Origin: Deltaproteobacteria bacterium
GTDB taxonomy: Bacteria > Desulfobacterota > GWC2-55-46
NCBI GenBank assembly: GCA_016177845.1
Contig: JACOUO010000011.1
Location: forward strand, 440,326-504,325
Length of the DNA stretch: 64,000 bases
Direction of reading: 5' to 3'
Shown here: positions 9,194-19,085 of the stretch, one piece after another
Numbering within the stretch: position 1 is the stretch's first letter
Layout: each line of letters opens with the position of its first letter
Notes under the pieces: generated by a model
What the model was told of the DNA's origin: nothing
The model's database searches: none
Seen by the model: only the letters and a program-made list of their open reading frames with translations
Program-made: the position numbers and the translations under genes

Positions 9194-10267
9194 TTATGCC
9201 TCTTTTATAATCCTTCTTATTCTTTCCTGGCTCTGCCCGACTGTCTCTACACCGGTATTTAATATATGGCAAGTGGCTGATTCAAATAACTGGCTGAAAA
9301 ATCTCCGTTGAAGCTCATTCCTCTTCATAAGGAGATAAGGGTTATAGAAAGACTCGTACTTGAACTCTCCGATATTATCCCCTGCCCCCGCAAGCACCTG
9401 ATACCTGCCCTCTTCAAGGATGTTTACCGCATCGTCGGAACTTAATTCGACCTCTGCGGGAGATTCATTGTCACGCCTTAAAAGTATAACAGACTTTACA
9501 ACAGCCCTTTCCACAAATTTATCAGGCCCGCCTATCCATTCAGGGTCAAGGATGGCCCTTGAATTGGCGAATGAGGAAAAATCATCATTCTCGACATTTT
9601 CGCATTTGCACCTGTCGAACAAGGGGGCGATATTCGCAAAGCTCTTTACCATATCCGTCCTGATATAGAATTTGCGTTCTGAGATATCAGCCATCGCCAG
9701 CCCCTTTTTATATTGGAGGAATACCCAATCATCGGAATGAATTTTCCCGTCCGGCAGCTGCATAAGTCCCCATGTATGGGTGCTTTTGCCAGTGCCTGTA
9801 GGGGCGATGAGCAAAATTCCCTTGCCGTTTACAACAGCGCATGAGCCGTGGATGGAGTGGATATTGTGCTGTGTCTCAAGGATGTCAGCTGCAATGCCAA
9901 GCGCCCAGCTCTTGCACTGCCCGTAATATTCAGTATTTATGAATATTGCTGTCCTTGTCTCGTGGTTGTAATAGGCTGAAGGCTCGTGGCCGTCAATACC
10001 GCTTACTGCGTAGATGAGCCCGTGAGGGAGCACGGCAGGGGCTCGTGGGGCCGAGAACCAGTTCTCCACCCAAAAATCATAGAGGTGGAAAGAATTGGTA
10101 TGGAGCCTTATCATTATGCCGTGAATATTGGCATTCCAATGATATCTCTCAAAGTCCTCGGAAAGTTTTGCCTCGGCAAGCTCTACAAGCCTGTCCCTTT
10201 CTTCAAGGCTGATATCCTTGTTGGAATTCACCCGCCCTCTGACGCGGGTCATGTAATTGGAACGCAT
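9194..10267 (-). CDS. HPr kinase / PEP carboxykinase-like P-loop protein
   Basis: GKGILLIAPTGTGKSTHTWGLMQ and GKIHSDDWVFL. Confidence 0.55.
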   Translation of the reverse strand: MRSNYMTRVRGRVNSNKDISLEERDRLVELAEAKLSEDFERYHWNANIHGIMIRLHTNSFHLYDFWVENWFSAPRAPAVLPHGLIYAVSGIDGHEPSAYYNHETRTAIFINTEYYGQCKSWALGIAADILETQHNIHSIHGSCAVVNGKGILLIAPTGTGKSTHTWGLMQLPDGKIHSDDWVFLQYKKGLAMADISERKFYIRTDMVKSFANIAPLFDRCKCENVENDDFSSFANSRAILDPEWIGGPDKFVERAVVKSVILLRRDNESPAEVELSSDDAVNILEEGRYQVLAGAGDNIGEFKYESFYNPYLLMKRNELQRRFFSQLFESATCHILNTGVETVGQSQERIRRIIKEA

Positions 10268-10389
10268 AAAAAGGTACTCCTGTCATGATTTAAACAGGCA
10301 AGAGATGAAGGAAAATTTAATTTAAAATGATCTGCAAGCAGTTGCGCGCAATACTTGGTTCAAGGTGTGAAATAAAGCTGAAGTTGTTC

Positions 10390-10605
10390 CTATGTTATCT
10401 TGCCCATTTTGTTTAAAAAATCGCCGACGGCAACCCTTACCATGGCGCTTAAGTCCCAGTCCTGCCCGAGCATTTTTTTGTACTCACCGGCAAGCTCTTG
10501 AAGCTTTTCAACCTGATCTTTCTCAAGCTGGACTGATAGCTCTTCGTACTCCTCTTCGTGGTCATGCCCGCCGTGGCCGTGATTGTGGTCGTGGTCGCAT
10601 CCCAT
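10390..10605 (-). CDS. small His-rich protein with ribbon-helix-helix-like core
   Basis: MGCDHDHNHGHGGHDHEEEYEELSVQLEKDQVEKLQELA...LSAMVRVAVGDFLNKMG. Confidence 0.6.
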   Translation of the reverse strand: MGCDHDHNHGHGGHDHEEEYEELSVQLEKDQVEKLQELAGEYKKMLGQDWDLSAMVRVAVGDFLNKMGKIT

Positions 10606-10618
10606 ATTATTCTACCTC

Positions 10619-11335
10619 TCAAGGCACAATTTTTTTGTTTTTTATTTTTGTAAGTCCCTCTTCCTTCTTCAGCGGCTCGGTGCTTTTTATAAGCTTCATC
10701 TTCCTTGCCATGTGCTTGTTGATGATATCAAGCACCTCTTTTGGGTCATCGGTCATGTCGATAAAGTCCAAATCCTCAGGGGATATTGTCTTATATTTGA
10801 CCATATTTTTCTTCATGAACTCCATAAGAGGGCTCCAGTATTCGCTGCCGAAAAGGATAAGAGGAAAAGGATATATCTTATGGGTCTGAATAAGGGTCAA
10901 GGCTTCGAAGAATTCATCAAGCGTGCCGAAGCCGCCTGGCATACACACGTAGCCAATGGCGTACTTGACGAACATGACCTTCCTTGCAAAAAAGTACCTG
11001 AAGTGAAGCGACCTGTTCTGGTATTTGTTGGGCTTCTGCTCTTTCGGTAGAGTGATATTGAGCCCTATTGAGACGCCTCCGTTCATTGAAGCGCCCTTAT
11101 TGGCAGCTTCCATTATGCCCGGGCCGCCCCCTGTTATCACGGTATAGCCGTTCTTGGAAAGCAGGCTTGAGACCTCAATGCACTTTTTATAATATTTATT
11201 GTTCTTGTTCAGGCGCGCTGAGCCGAAGATGGAAACAGCCGGCCCGATATCCGAAAGCTCGTCAAAGCCCTCGATAAACTCGCTCATTATGCGGAAAAGC
11301 CGCCATGTTTCCTTACCCTTGAGGTCCTCAACCAT
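10619..11335 (-). CDS. LOG-family (TIGR00730-like) Rossmann-fold protein
   Basis: VITGGGPGIMEAANKGA and MPGGFGTLDEFFEALTLIQTHK. Confidence 0.85.
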   Translation of the reverse strand: MVEDLKGKETWRLFRIMSEFIEGFDELSDIGPAVSIFGSARLNKNNKYYKKCIEVSSLLSKNGYTVITGGGPGIMEAANKGASMNGGVSIGLNITLPKEQKPNKYQNRSLHFRYFFARKVMFVKYAIGYVCMPGGFGTLDEFFEALTLIQTHKIYPFPLILFGSEYWSPLMEFMKKNMVKYKTISPEDLDFIDMTDDPKEVLDIINKHMARKMKLIKSTEPLKKEEGLTKIKNKKIVP

Positions 11336-11340
11336 TCAAA

Positions 11341-12885
11341 TCACTCCCATTCTATAGTGGCTGGCGGTTTTGAACTGATATCATACACTACCCTGTTGAC
11401 TCCCCTGACCTCGTTTATAACCCTTCTGGATATATTCTCCATCACATCATACGGGAGCTTGACCCAATCGGCTGTCATGCCGTCGATGCTGTCAACAGCC
11501 CTTAAAGCGATAGTGTTCTCGTATGTCCTCTCATCACCCATTACGCCGACTGTCTTAATAGGCAGGAGCACCGCGAATGACTGCCAGAGCTTCTTGTAAA
11601 GCCCTGCCTTTTTTATCTCTTCAAGCACTATGGCGTCAGCCTCTCTTAAGATGGAACACCTCTTCTCGTTTACCTCACCGATTATCCTTATGGCAAGGCC
11701 GGGGCCCGGGAACGGCTGCCTGTCGATTATCTCATCAGGCATTCCCATCTCCCTGCCAAGGGCCCTTACTTCATCTTTAAACAGCTCCCTTAAAGGCTCT
11801 ACCAGCTTAAGCTTCATCTTCTTTAAAAGCCCGCCAACATTATGGTGGCTCTTAATCGTTGCCGAAGGCCCTTTAAAGGACACACTTTCTATAACGTCAG
11901 GATAGAGCGTACCTTGAGCGAGGAATTTCACATTTTTTATCTGTTTTGCCTCTTCCTCAAATACCCTTACGAACTCCCCTCCGATTATCTTTCTCTTCTT
12001 CTCAGGGTCTTCTATCTTCCTAAGCTTTTTAAGGAACCTTTCAGAGGCATCGACACGGCGGATATTCATATGGAAGCTCTTCTTTAAAGTAGCCTCCACC
12101 TTATCAGCCTCGCCCTTCCTTAAGACTCCGTTATCCACGAATATGCAGGTAAGATTATTGCCGATTGCCTTGTGTACGATAAGGGCAGCAACGGCTGAGT
12201 CAACTCCTCCGCTTATGCCGCATACTACCTTGTCATTGCCGACCTTCTCCCTGATTTCAGCTATGGCGGTATCAATAAAGGACTTCATCGTCCATATGGG
12301 CTTGCAGCCGCATACCTTCATTACAAAGTTCTTTAATATCTTATCGCCTTTCGGCGTGTGAACGACCTCAGGGTGGAACTGTACTCCAAAAACAAGGCCG
12401 GATTCGTCCCTCATTGCGCAGATGCTTGAGTTATCGCTATGGCTGATGGCCTTAAAACCCTTGGGCAAACCAATGACCTTATCGCCGTGGCTCATCCATA
12501 CCTTGGCTTTTGCCCCAATACCGCTTAAAAGGTCCCCTGCCTCGTCAATAAGGAGGTCAGCCCCGCCGTATTCCCTCTTTTTCGACCTTTCTACTTTGCC
12601 ACCCAAAAGCTTGGCCGTCAACTGCATGCCGTAGCATATCCCAAGTACAGGCACACCGAGGTTAAAGATGGATTTATTTATTGTCGGCGCTTCCTTGTCA
12701 TAGACGCTTGAAGGGCCGCCTGAGAGGATGATGCCTTTAGGGCTAAACTCTCTTATAAAATCCTCGCCGCAGTTAAACGGGTGAATCTCGCAGTAAACCT
12801 TCTGCTCGCGTATCCTTCTGGCTATAAGCTGGGTGTACTGTGAGCCGAAATCAAGTATAAGTATTTTTTGTGAATGGATATCCAT
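11341..12885 (-). CDS. guaA: GMP synthase (glutamine-hydrolysing)
   Basis: [66 protein letters not shown]. Confidence 0.97.
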   Translation of the reverse strand: MDIHSQKILILDFGSQYTQLIARRIREQKVYCEIHPFNCGEDFIREFSPKGIILSGGPSSVYDKEAPTINKSIFNLGVPVLGICYGMQLTAKLLGGKVERSKKREYGGADLLIDEAGDLLSGIGAKAKVWMSHGDKVIGLPKGFKAISHSDNSSICAMRDESGLVFGVQFHPEVVHTPKGDKILKNFVMKVCGCKPIWTMKSFIDTAIAEIREKVGNDKVVCGISGGVDSAVAALIVHKAIGNNLTCIFVDNGVLRKGEADKVEATLKKSFHMNIRRVDASERFLKKLRKIEDPEKKRKIIGGEFVRVFEEEAKQIKNVKFLAQGTLYPDVIESVSFKGPSATIKSHHNVGGLLKKMKLKLVEPLRELFKDEVRALGREMGMPDEIIDRQPFPGPGLAIRIIGEVNEKRCSILREADAIVLEEIKKAGLYKKLWQSFAVLLPIKTVGVMGDERTYENTIALRAVDSIDGMTADWVKLPYDVMENISRRVINEVRGVNRVVYDISSKPPATIEWE

Positions 12886-12913
12886 AGTATGCCTTCCGCA
12901 GTAGAAAACGGAA

Positions 12914-14377
12914 TTATGCCTCCTGTTTATAATTAGGCGCTTCTTTTGTTATCGTAACATCATGGACATGGCTTTCCCTCAGGCCCGAAGACGTAATCTT
13001 TATGAAACTCGCCTTCTGATGGAGCTCCGGGATGTTCTTTGCGCCGCAGTAGCCCATGCCTGCCCTTAAGCCGCCTATAAGCTGGAAGATGGTAGCGGCA
13101 ATGGGGCCCTTGTGGGGGACCCTGCCCTCGATGCCTTCGGGCACAAGCTTAAGGTCGCTCTCCACATCTTCCTGGAAGTACCTGTCTTTACTGCCTTTTT
13201 TCATTGCTTCAATGGAGCCCATGCCCCTGTAGAGCTTAAATGTCCTGCCCTGATAAAGTATTGTCTCACCCGGGCTTTCATCTGTGCCCGCAAAGAGGCC
13301 GCCTATCATTATTGAGTCCGCGCCTGCGGCAAGCGCCTTTGTGATATCGCCTGAGAATTTGATGCCTCCGTCAGCGATTACAGGTATGTTCTTTTTACGG
13401 GCGACATTTACGCAGTCCGCAACTGCGGTTATCTGCGGCACTCCGATGCCTGTGACTATCCTTGTTGTGCAAATCGAGCCAGGGCCAACGCCTACCTTTA
13501 TGGCATCTACACCGGCCTTAATGAGCGCCTCTGCTGCTGCGGCGGTAGCGACATTGCCTGCGATAAGCTGGCAGTTAAAACTCTTTTTCGTGGACTTTAC
13601 TGCCTCAAGTACGCCCTTGCTGTGACCGTGCGCGGTATCTACGATAATGCAGTCCGCACCTGCCTTAAGAAGCGCCTCTATGCGGGCTTCCCTGTCATAG
13701 GAAACACCCACGGCAGCGCCTACCCTGAGCCTTCCGAAGGTATCTTTGCATGAATTGGGGTACTTCTCCCTCTTCTCGATGTCAGTTACCGTTATAAGGC
13801 CCTTAAGCTGGTTTTTCTTATCTACTACAGGAAGTTTTTCAATCCTGTGCTTATGAAGTATCTCTTTTGCCTTCTCTATTGAAATACCTACAGGCGCGGT
13901 GATGACCTCCTTGGTCATTATCTCGGAAATCTTTCTCATCGGGTTTGTCTCAAACCTTAAATCCCTGTTTGTAAGTATTCCGACAAGCACTCCGTCTTTA
14001 ACAATGGGAAAGCCTGATATCTGCTCGGTCTTCATTATATCAAGGGCATCAGCCAGCTTCTGCTCAGGGCTTAATGTCCTCGGTTTTGTGATAACGACCG
14101 ATTCATATTTTTTGACCTTATCGACCATTGCGGCCTGCTCTTCAATCGTAAGGTTCTTATGTATTATGCCTATGCCGCCTGCCTGCGCTATGGCTATCGC
14201 CATTCTGGATTCGGTTACCGTATCCATTGCCGCGCTGAGGAGCGGGATATTAAGCCTTATCTCATTGGTAAGCCTTGTGGATACATCAACATCCCTTGGA
14301 AGCACCTGCGAAAAAGCCGGCTCCAACAGTACATCATCAAAAGTCAGTGCATTGCGTGTTTTCAGATTATCTGCCAT
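12914..14377 (-). CDS. guaB: inosine-5'-monophosphate dehydrogenase
   Basis: [20 protein letters not shown] pair, [20 protein letters not shown]. Confidence 0.97.
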   Translation of the reverse strand: MADNLKTRNALTFDDVLLEPAFSQVLPRDVDVSTRLTNEIRLNIPLLSAAMDTVTESRMAIAIAQAGGIGIIHKNLTIEEQAAMVDKVKKYESVVITKPRTLSPEQKLADALDIMKTEQISGFPIVKDGVLVGILTNRDLRFETNPMRKISEIMTKEVITAPVGISIEKAKEILHKHRIEKLPVVDKKNQLKGLITVTDIEKREKYPNSCKDTFGRLRVGAAVGVSYDREARIEALLKAGADCIIVDTAHGHSKGVLEAVKSTKKSFNCQLIAGNVATAAAAEALIKAGVDAIKVGVGPGSICTTRIVTGIGVPQITAVADCVNVARKKNIPVIADGGIKFSGDITKALAAGADSIMIGGLFAGTDESPGETILYQGRTFKLYRGMGSIEAMKKGSKDRYFQEDVESDLKLVPEGIEGRVPHKGPIAATIFQLIGGLRAGMGYCGAKNIPELHQKASFIKITSSGLRESHVHDVTITKEAPNYKQEA

Positions 14378-14397
14378 ATATTAAAAACCCTCCCGTT

Positions 14398-15357
14398 TTA
14401 GACTGTTTTGATTCTGTCAATCCTGTTTAAAATAATACCTTCAAGCAGGCCAGCGTCGCTGACCTTTATCTCGTCAAACCCGAATGAATCCATGACAAAA
14501 AGAGTAATGGCAGAGCCCGGAATAATAAGGTCTTCCCTGCCTTTTTCAAGCGTCAATACCTCTGAGCGTTCTTTTATCGTAAGGCTTACAAGGTATTCGT
14601 ATATTTCCTGAATCCTCTTTTTTGAAAGCCTGTAATTATTTATCCTGTCCCTGTCATAGACCTCTAAATTCTGGTCCATTGCCGCAAGGGTGGTGATGGT
14701 GCCGGCAGTGCCTATAAAAGTAGCGCCTCTCCTTGAAGAGTAATCTTCAGGATAGATGCCGCCCCTTAGCATCAGCCCCTTAAGTTCAGAGATGACCCTT
14801 TCTATCTCTTTTTCAAGGGCTTGAAGTTCTGTCTTTTTCGGAGGGTCGCTCTTTAAATGATTCTCGGTAAGGTGCACTACACCCATCTCCATGCTCCACG
14901 CCCCATGCATCTCAAGGCCTGTTGTGAAGATGAACTCGGTGCTGCCCCCTCCGATATCTATTACGACCTGCTTTTCACTCTTATCTTCTATTACGGAGAG
15001 AACGCCGAGAAGCGAAAGACGGGCTTCCTCATCACCGGAGATAACCGATATTTCAATGCCTGCCTTTTTCTTTACTTCATCAAGGAACCACTGCCTGTTG
15101 GCAGCCCTCCTTACTACACTTGTGGCAACGGCGGTAACTTCCGTTATTTTATTTTCAGAGATTATCTTTTTAAAATCAACAAGCGCGTCAACCGTTCTTT
15201 TGGCTGAGAGCTTATCAATGCCGCCCTCTTCCGTATAACTTCCGCCAAGCCTTGTTATAGCCCTTTTATAGATAAGCGGCTTTAGCTTTGCGCCGTCGGG
15301 CTCGGCTATCAGGAGCCTTAAGGTATTTGTGCCTATATCAATGGATGCGTATTTCAA
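14398..15357 (-). CDS. Ppx/GppA exopolyphosphatase family
   Basis: SIDIGTNTLRLLIAE, VIDIGGGSTEFIF, FIGTAGTITTLAAMDQNL. Confidence 0.9.
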   Translation of the reverse strand: MKYASIDIGTNTLRLLIAEPDGAKLKPLIYKRAITRLGGSYTEEGGIDKLSAKRTVDALVDFKKIISENKITEVTAVATSVVRRAANRQWFLDEVKKKAGIEISVISGDEEARLSLLGVLSVIEDKSEKQVVIDIGGGSTEFIFTTGLEMHGAWSMEMGVVHLTENHLKSDPPKKTELQALEKEIERVISELKGLMLRGGIYPEDYSSRRGATFIGTAGTITTLAAMDQNLEVYDRDRINNYRLSKKRIQEIYEYLVSLTIKERSEVLTLEKGREDLIIPGSAITLFVMDSFGFDEIKVSDAGLLEGIILNRIDRIKTV

Positions 15358-15769
15358 TTATCTCCCATGCTCGGTTGCGATGGACAGTTTTTCCGCGCCT
15401 GCGGCTTTTGCGGTATCGAGCACTTTTACTATAATATTGTGGCGTGTCGCGCCGTCAGCCTTTATCACTACTGTTTTGTCGAGGCCTGAGCCAAAACCCT
15501 GCCTGAGTTTCCCGTAAAGCTCTTCCTGCCTGACATCTTTTCCGTTGAGGCTTATAAGCCCGCTTTCGTTTATTGCTATTACCGCGCCCTTGCCCGGCTC
15601 AGCGTCAGAGGTTACTGCCTTCGGCAGTTTTACCTTGAATGAATCAGTCATGATAAGGGGGGTGGTCACCATGAAAATGACGAGCAGGACCAGCATCACA
15701 TCCGTTAAGGGAGTGATATTTATCTCTGACATTGTCTTTTCGTGATTACCTCTTATCTTCCAACCCACC
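15358..15769 (-). CDS. biopolymer transport protein ExbD/TolR family
   Basis: MSEINITPLTDVMLVLLVIFMVTTPLI; start uncertain (GTG near 15769 or ATG near 15732; track uses 15819). Confidence 0.85.
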
Positions 15770-16393
15770 TGAATTACCCTTGCCCAGCGCCTCAGTGAAC
15801 TCAGAGGCGAGCGTTTCAAGCTCCAGGGCGTGCCTTGAAGCTGACCTTATGAAATAGTTATATGCCATTACGGCAGGTATTGCTACGAAAAGACCAGCAG
15901 CGGTTGCCACAAGCGCCTCAGCTATGCCATCGGCAACAGCTGCAGGGCTCGCGCCCTGCGAAATGGCGAGATCGCTGAATGCCCTTATTATGCCAAGTAC
16001 CGTACCAAAAAGACCGATAAACGGCGCGGTGCTTCCGATTGTGCCCAATACCCCTAAAAGCCTGTCAAGCCTGGCAAGCTCTGACCTTGCGCTCAGCTCC
16101 ATCGCGTCGGAGACCTCTGCCTTGCCTTTGCCCGCTTTCCTGTGGCCTGCAAGGAAAACAGCTGCAAGAGCAGACTGATTCGAGAGGCAGACCTTTGCCG
16201 CGCTCTCTACTCCGCTCTGTTTTATCACTGAATCGAGCGCAGGGAAAAAATCCCTCATCCCTTTTCTGAATTTGCTGAAAGACCATGCCCTCTCAAGCAT
16301 GATGGCAATGGAGATAACTGAGAGCAGGCCCAGCACTACTACGCTGATGCCGCCTTTTTGGAGGAGTTCTATAAATGACAGGTTTTCAAACAT
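15746..16393 (-). CDS. MotA/TolQ/ExbB proton channel family
   Basis: LLGVLGTIGSTAPFIGLFGTVLGIIRAF...IAEALVATAAGLFVAIPAVMAYN. Confidence 0.9.
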   Translation of the reverse strand: MFENLSFIELLQKGGISVVVLGLLSVISIAIMLERAWSFSKFRKGMRDFFPALDSVIKQSGVESAAKVCLSNQSALAAVFLAGHRKAGKGKAEVSDAMELSARSELARLDRLLGVLGTIGSTAPFIGLFGTVLGIIRAFSDLAISQGASPAAVADGIAEALVATAAGLFVAIPAVMAYNYFIRSASRHALELETLASEFTEALGKGNSGGLEDKR

Positions 16394-16399
16394 TCTATA

Positions 16400-16930
16400 T
16401 TAATCTTCTACCGTGACCACGCGATAGTTCTTCGCGTACTCGATATAATTTTGGGCCGACCTTTTAATGCGGGCCTTTTCTTCAGGGGTTATTTCCCTTA
16501 CGACTTTACCCGGCAGCCCCACTACAAGGCTTCCCGGAGGCACCTTCATGCCCTCTTTTATAAGCGCGCCTGCGCCGATTATGCAGTCCTCACCTATCTC
16601 GGCGTTATCAAGGACGATTGCCCCCATGCCTATGAGGCACCTGTCCTTTATGGTGCAGCCGTGGAGTATCACATTATGGCCTATTGTTATATCATCTCCA
16701 ATGATAAGCGGGTATGTATCCTTTGTGACATGGAGGGTGCAATTATCCTGAACATTGGTCCTGCTGCCTATCCTGATATAATGCACATCTCCGCGCACTA
16801 CGGCGTTGAACCAGATAGTAGAGTTCTCACCTATTTCAACATCGCCTATGATGCGGGCGCTTTCTTCGGCAAATACGGTCTCATGGAGCTTGGGCCAGAT
16901 ACCCTTATAGGCTAAAAGCATATTTTTCAC
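16400..16930 (-). CDS. gamma carbonic anhydrase-like hexapeptide-repeat protein
   Basis: IWFNAVVRGDVHYIRIGSRTNVQDNCTLHV...IGHNVILHGCTI...GMGAIVLDNAEIG. Confidence 0.85.
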   Translation of the reverse strand: MKNMLLAYKGIWPKLHETVFAEESARIIGDVEIGENSTIWFNAVVRGDVHYIRIGSRTNVQDNCTLHVTKDTYPLIIGDDITIGHNVILHGCTIKDRCLIGMGAIVLDNAEIGEDCIIGAGALIKEGMKVPPGSLVVGLPGKVVREITPEEKARIKRSAQNYIEYAKNYRVVTVED

Positions 16931-16999
16931 CCCGCTCAGTTCGATTTTCTAAAACTTAAAATATATCAAAATACTCAAAAAATCACAAACAAAATGTAT

Positions 17000-18406
17000 T
17001 TAGCTTCTGCCAGCCTGACTGCCGTTGTTTCTCAGCTCTATCTTAAGCGCCCTCTTCGTATTCTCAGTCACCTTAAACAGGTCGGACTGCCTGACCCCTG
17101 CTGCCCAGATGATGACCTCACCTGCCGCAAGTACCGGAATTGAGAGCCTCTGACACTTCGGAATCTTTTTTTCAATAAAGATATCTTTCAGCTTTTTACT
17201 GCCTTTCATCCCAAAAGGAACTATCCTGTCCCCCGGCTGCATGGGCCTTACCGTTATGGGGAGCGCAAGGTCATCATAATCAAAAAAGGCGATATCGCCC
17301 TCTTTCCCGAAGCTTTCGGGGATTTTGGTGAGGACAGTCGTTTTCAGGCTAAATGGGCTGTCTTTTAATAATGTAGTACCGGGGACTTTCAGGACTGCGC
17401 TGAAAGGCAGCCCCGTTTTAGGCGCTTCGGCTGAGATAATAACCTTGTCATATTCCCTTGCTACGGAAAGCCCACTCGGGAGATTGACCGAGATATTCGG
17501 CCTCCTGCTCTCAAGTATATTGAGGAATGATTTTATATGAAAGCTGTAGATATCTATCGGAAGCTTCAGTTCCTCAACAGCCTTTATCAGCAGCCGTGAT
17601 AATATTGCCTTATGCAGGGACAAAAGCCCTAACCTGTCAAATGAGACGGATAAACCTTTTCTCTCCAGAATACATTTTTTGTAAGCTTCCTCTGCCTGCA
17701 TGTTTATAAAATCATCATCCGGACTTAAGATCGAAGATGTTCTTGCCAGAGTCTCAGTAATGTTCGGGTTATAATTTTCCTTAAGGAACGGAATCAGATT
17801 AAGCCTGATATCATTTCTTAAGTATTTGTCCGTAAGGTTCGAAGAATCCTGCACAAATTCGAGCCCGTTTTCATCAGAGTATTTCTCTATTTCCTGCCTT
17901 GAGGTCTCAATCAACGGGCGGATATAAGGCCCCCTTACAGGGGGGATTCCGCACAGGCCGCTAAGGCTTGCGCCCTTCAAAAGCCTCATTAGAACAGTTT
18001 CAGCCTGGTCATCGAGCGTATGGCCAAGGGCTATTCTGTTAGCCCCGTGCTTTTTAGCCGCCTTTTCAAAGAACTCATACCTCTTTTTCCTGGCAAGCGC
18101 CTGTAACGATTCGCCGTCTCCCTCAAGCACACCTGCCTTGAGTTTCCTGCCTTCAAACTCAAGCCCCAATTCCAATGCGGTCTTTTTTACAAAGTTAAAG
18201 TCTCTCTCAGACTCCTTGCCCCTTAGATTATGGTTGAGATGGCAGACAACGAGGCTAAAGGACAGCTCCTGTCTGAGCCTGCCCAGGATATCTAAAAGGG
18301 TGATTGAGTCAATACCGCCGGAGACCGCGGCCATGACCACATCCCCTGTCTCTATCATCCTGTTTTTAGAGATAGTTTTCTTTATGTTTTTAATGGTTGA
18401 ATTCAT
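17000..18406 (-). CDS. tilS: tRNA(Ile)-lysidine synthase
   Basis: VMAAVSGGIDSITLLDIL PP-loop, GHTLDDQAETVLMRLLKGASLSGLCGIPP. Confidence 0.92.
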   Translation of the reverse strand: MNSTIKNIKKTISKNRMIETGDVVMAAVSGGIDSITLLDILGRLRQELSFSLVVCHLNHNLRGKESERDFNFVKKTALELGLEFEGRKLKAGVLEGDGESLQALARKKRYEFFEKAAKKHGANRIALGHTLDDQAETVLMRLLKGASLSGLCGIPPVRGPYIRPLIETSRQEIEKYSDENGLEFVQDSSNLTDKYLRNDIRLNLIPFLKENYNPNITETLARTSSILSPDDDFINMQAEEAYKKCILERKGLSVSFDRLGLLSLHKAILSRLLIKAVEELKLPIDIYSFHIKSFLNILESRRPNISVNLPSGLSVAREYDKVIISAEAPKTGLPFSAVLKVPGTTLLKDSPFSLKTTVLTKIPESFGKEGDIAFFDYDDLALPITVRPMQPGDRIVPFGMKGSKKLKDIFIEKKIPKCQRLSIPVLAAGEVIIWAAGVRQSDLFKVTENTKRALKIELRNNGSQAGRS

Positions 18407-18545
18407 TTTGATAAGAAAATGGGAATACGCGCCTCAATAAAAGCCTTTTAGAAGGGCTTAATAAGGCGCATATGGATTTAATTTAAATTATATTAGTTTA
18501 GTGAGGGTAAAACAAGATAAACCGAAGGTGAACGAATGGAGCTGA

Positions 18546-19085
18546 TTATTTTTCTTTACTTTCTGTCCTTAAGAGCTTTCTCTGCTTTGCGAAGATATAC
18601 CTGATTATCTTATCCCTTGTCGTCTCATCCATATCAACATATTTTACCGCTATTTCATACCCGCCCTGATTCCTCGGCTCGCATCTTACTATCTCGCATT
18701 TTATCTTTATCACATGGGCATAGGTTGGCAGGAAAGTCTTTAGAATAAGCCTGTCCCCTATCTTGAACTGGTCGTTGCAGAAAAACCTCAGGCCGCCTCC
18801 GCTTATATTTACCTCTCTGGCCTCGGGGATATTGAAGCCATTCCTCTCGGACATATGGTTTATAAGCATATTAAGCTTCTGGTTGATGTCAAAGAGAAGC
18901 TCGTAAAGCTTCGGGTTCTCCTCAGGTGACGGCTCTATGTCATCAAACATCAACTCCCAGTCAGTAGAGCCTCTGGAGGCATTAAGATCGTTTAGGGTCT
19001 CGTAATAGACAGGTATCTTGTCATCCGTCCTTACATACTCCCTCTGGGCGTCAAATGCGTCGTCTGTTCCTTTTATATCAGCCAT
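18546..19085 (-). CDS. PilZ-domain protein
   Basis: EVNISGGGLRFFCNDQFKIGDRLILKTFLP...KYVDMDETTRDKIIRYIFAKQR. Confidence 0.75.
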   Translation of the reverse strand: MADIKGTDDAFDAQREYVRTDDKIPVYYETLNDLNASRGSTDWELMFDDIEPSPEENPKLYELLFDINQKLNMLINHMSERNGFNIPEAREVNISGGGLRFFCNDQFKIGDRLILKTFLPTYAHVIKIKCEIVRCEPRNQGGYEIAVKYVDMDETTRDKIIRYIFAKQRKLLRTESKEK

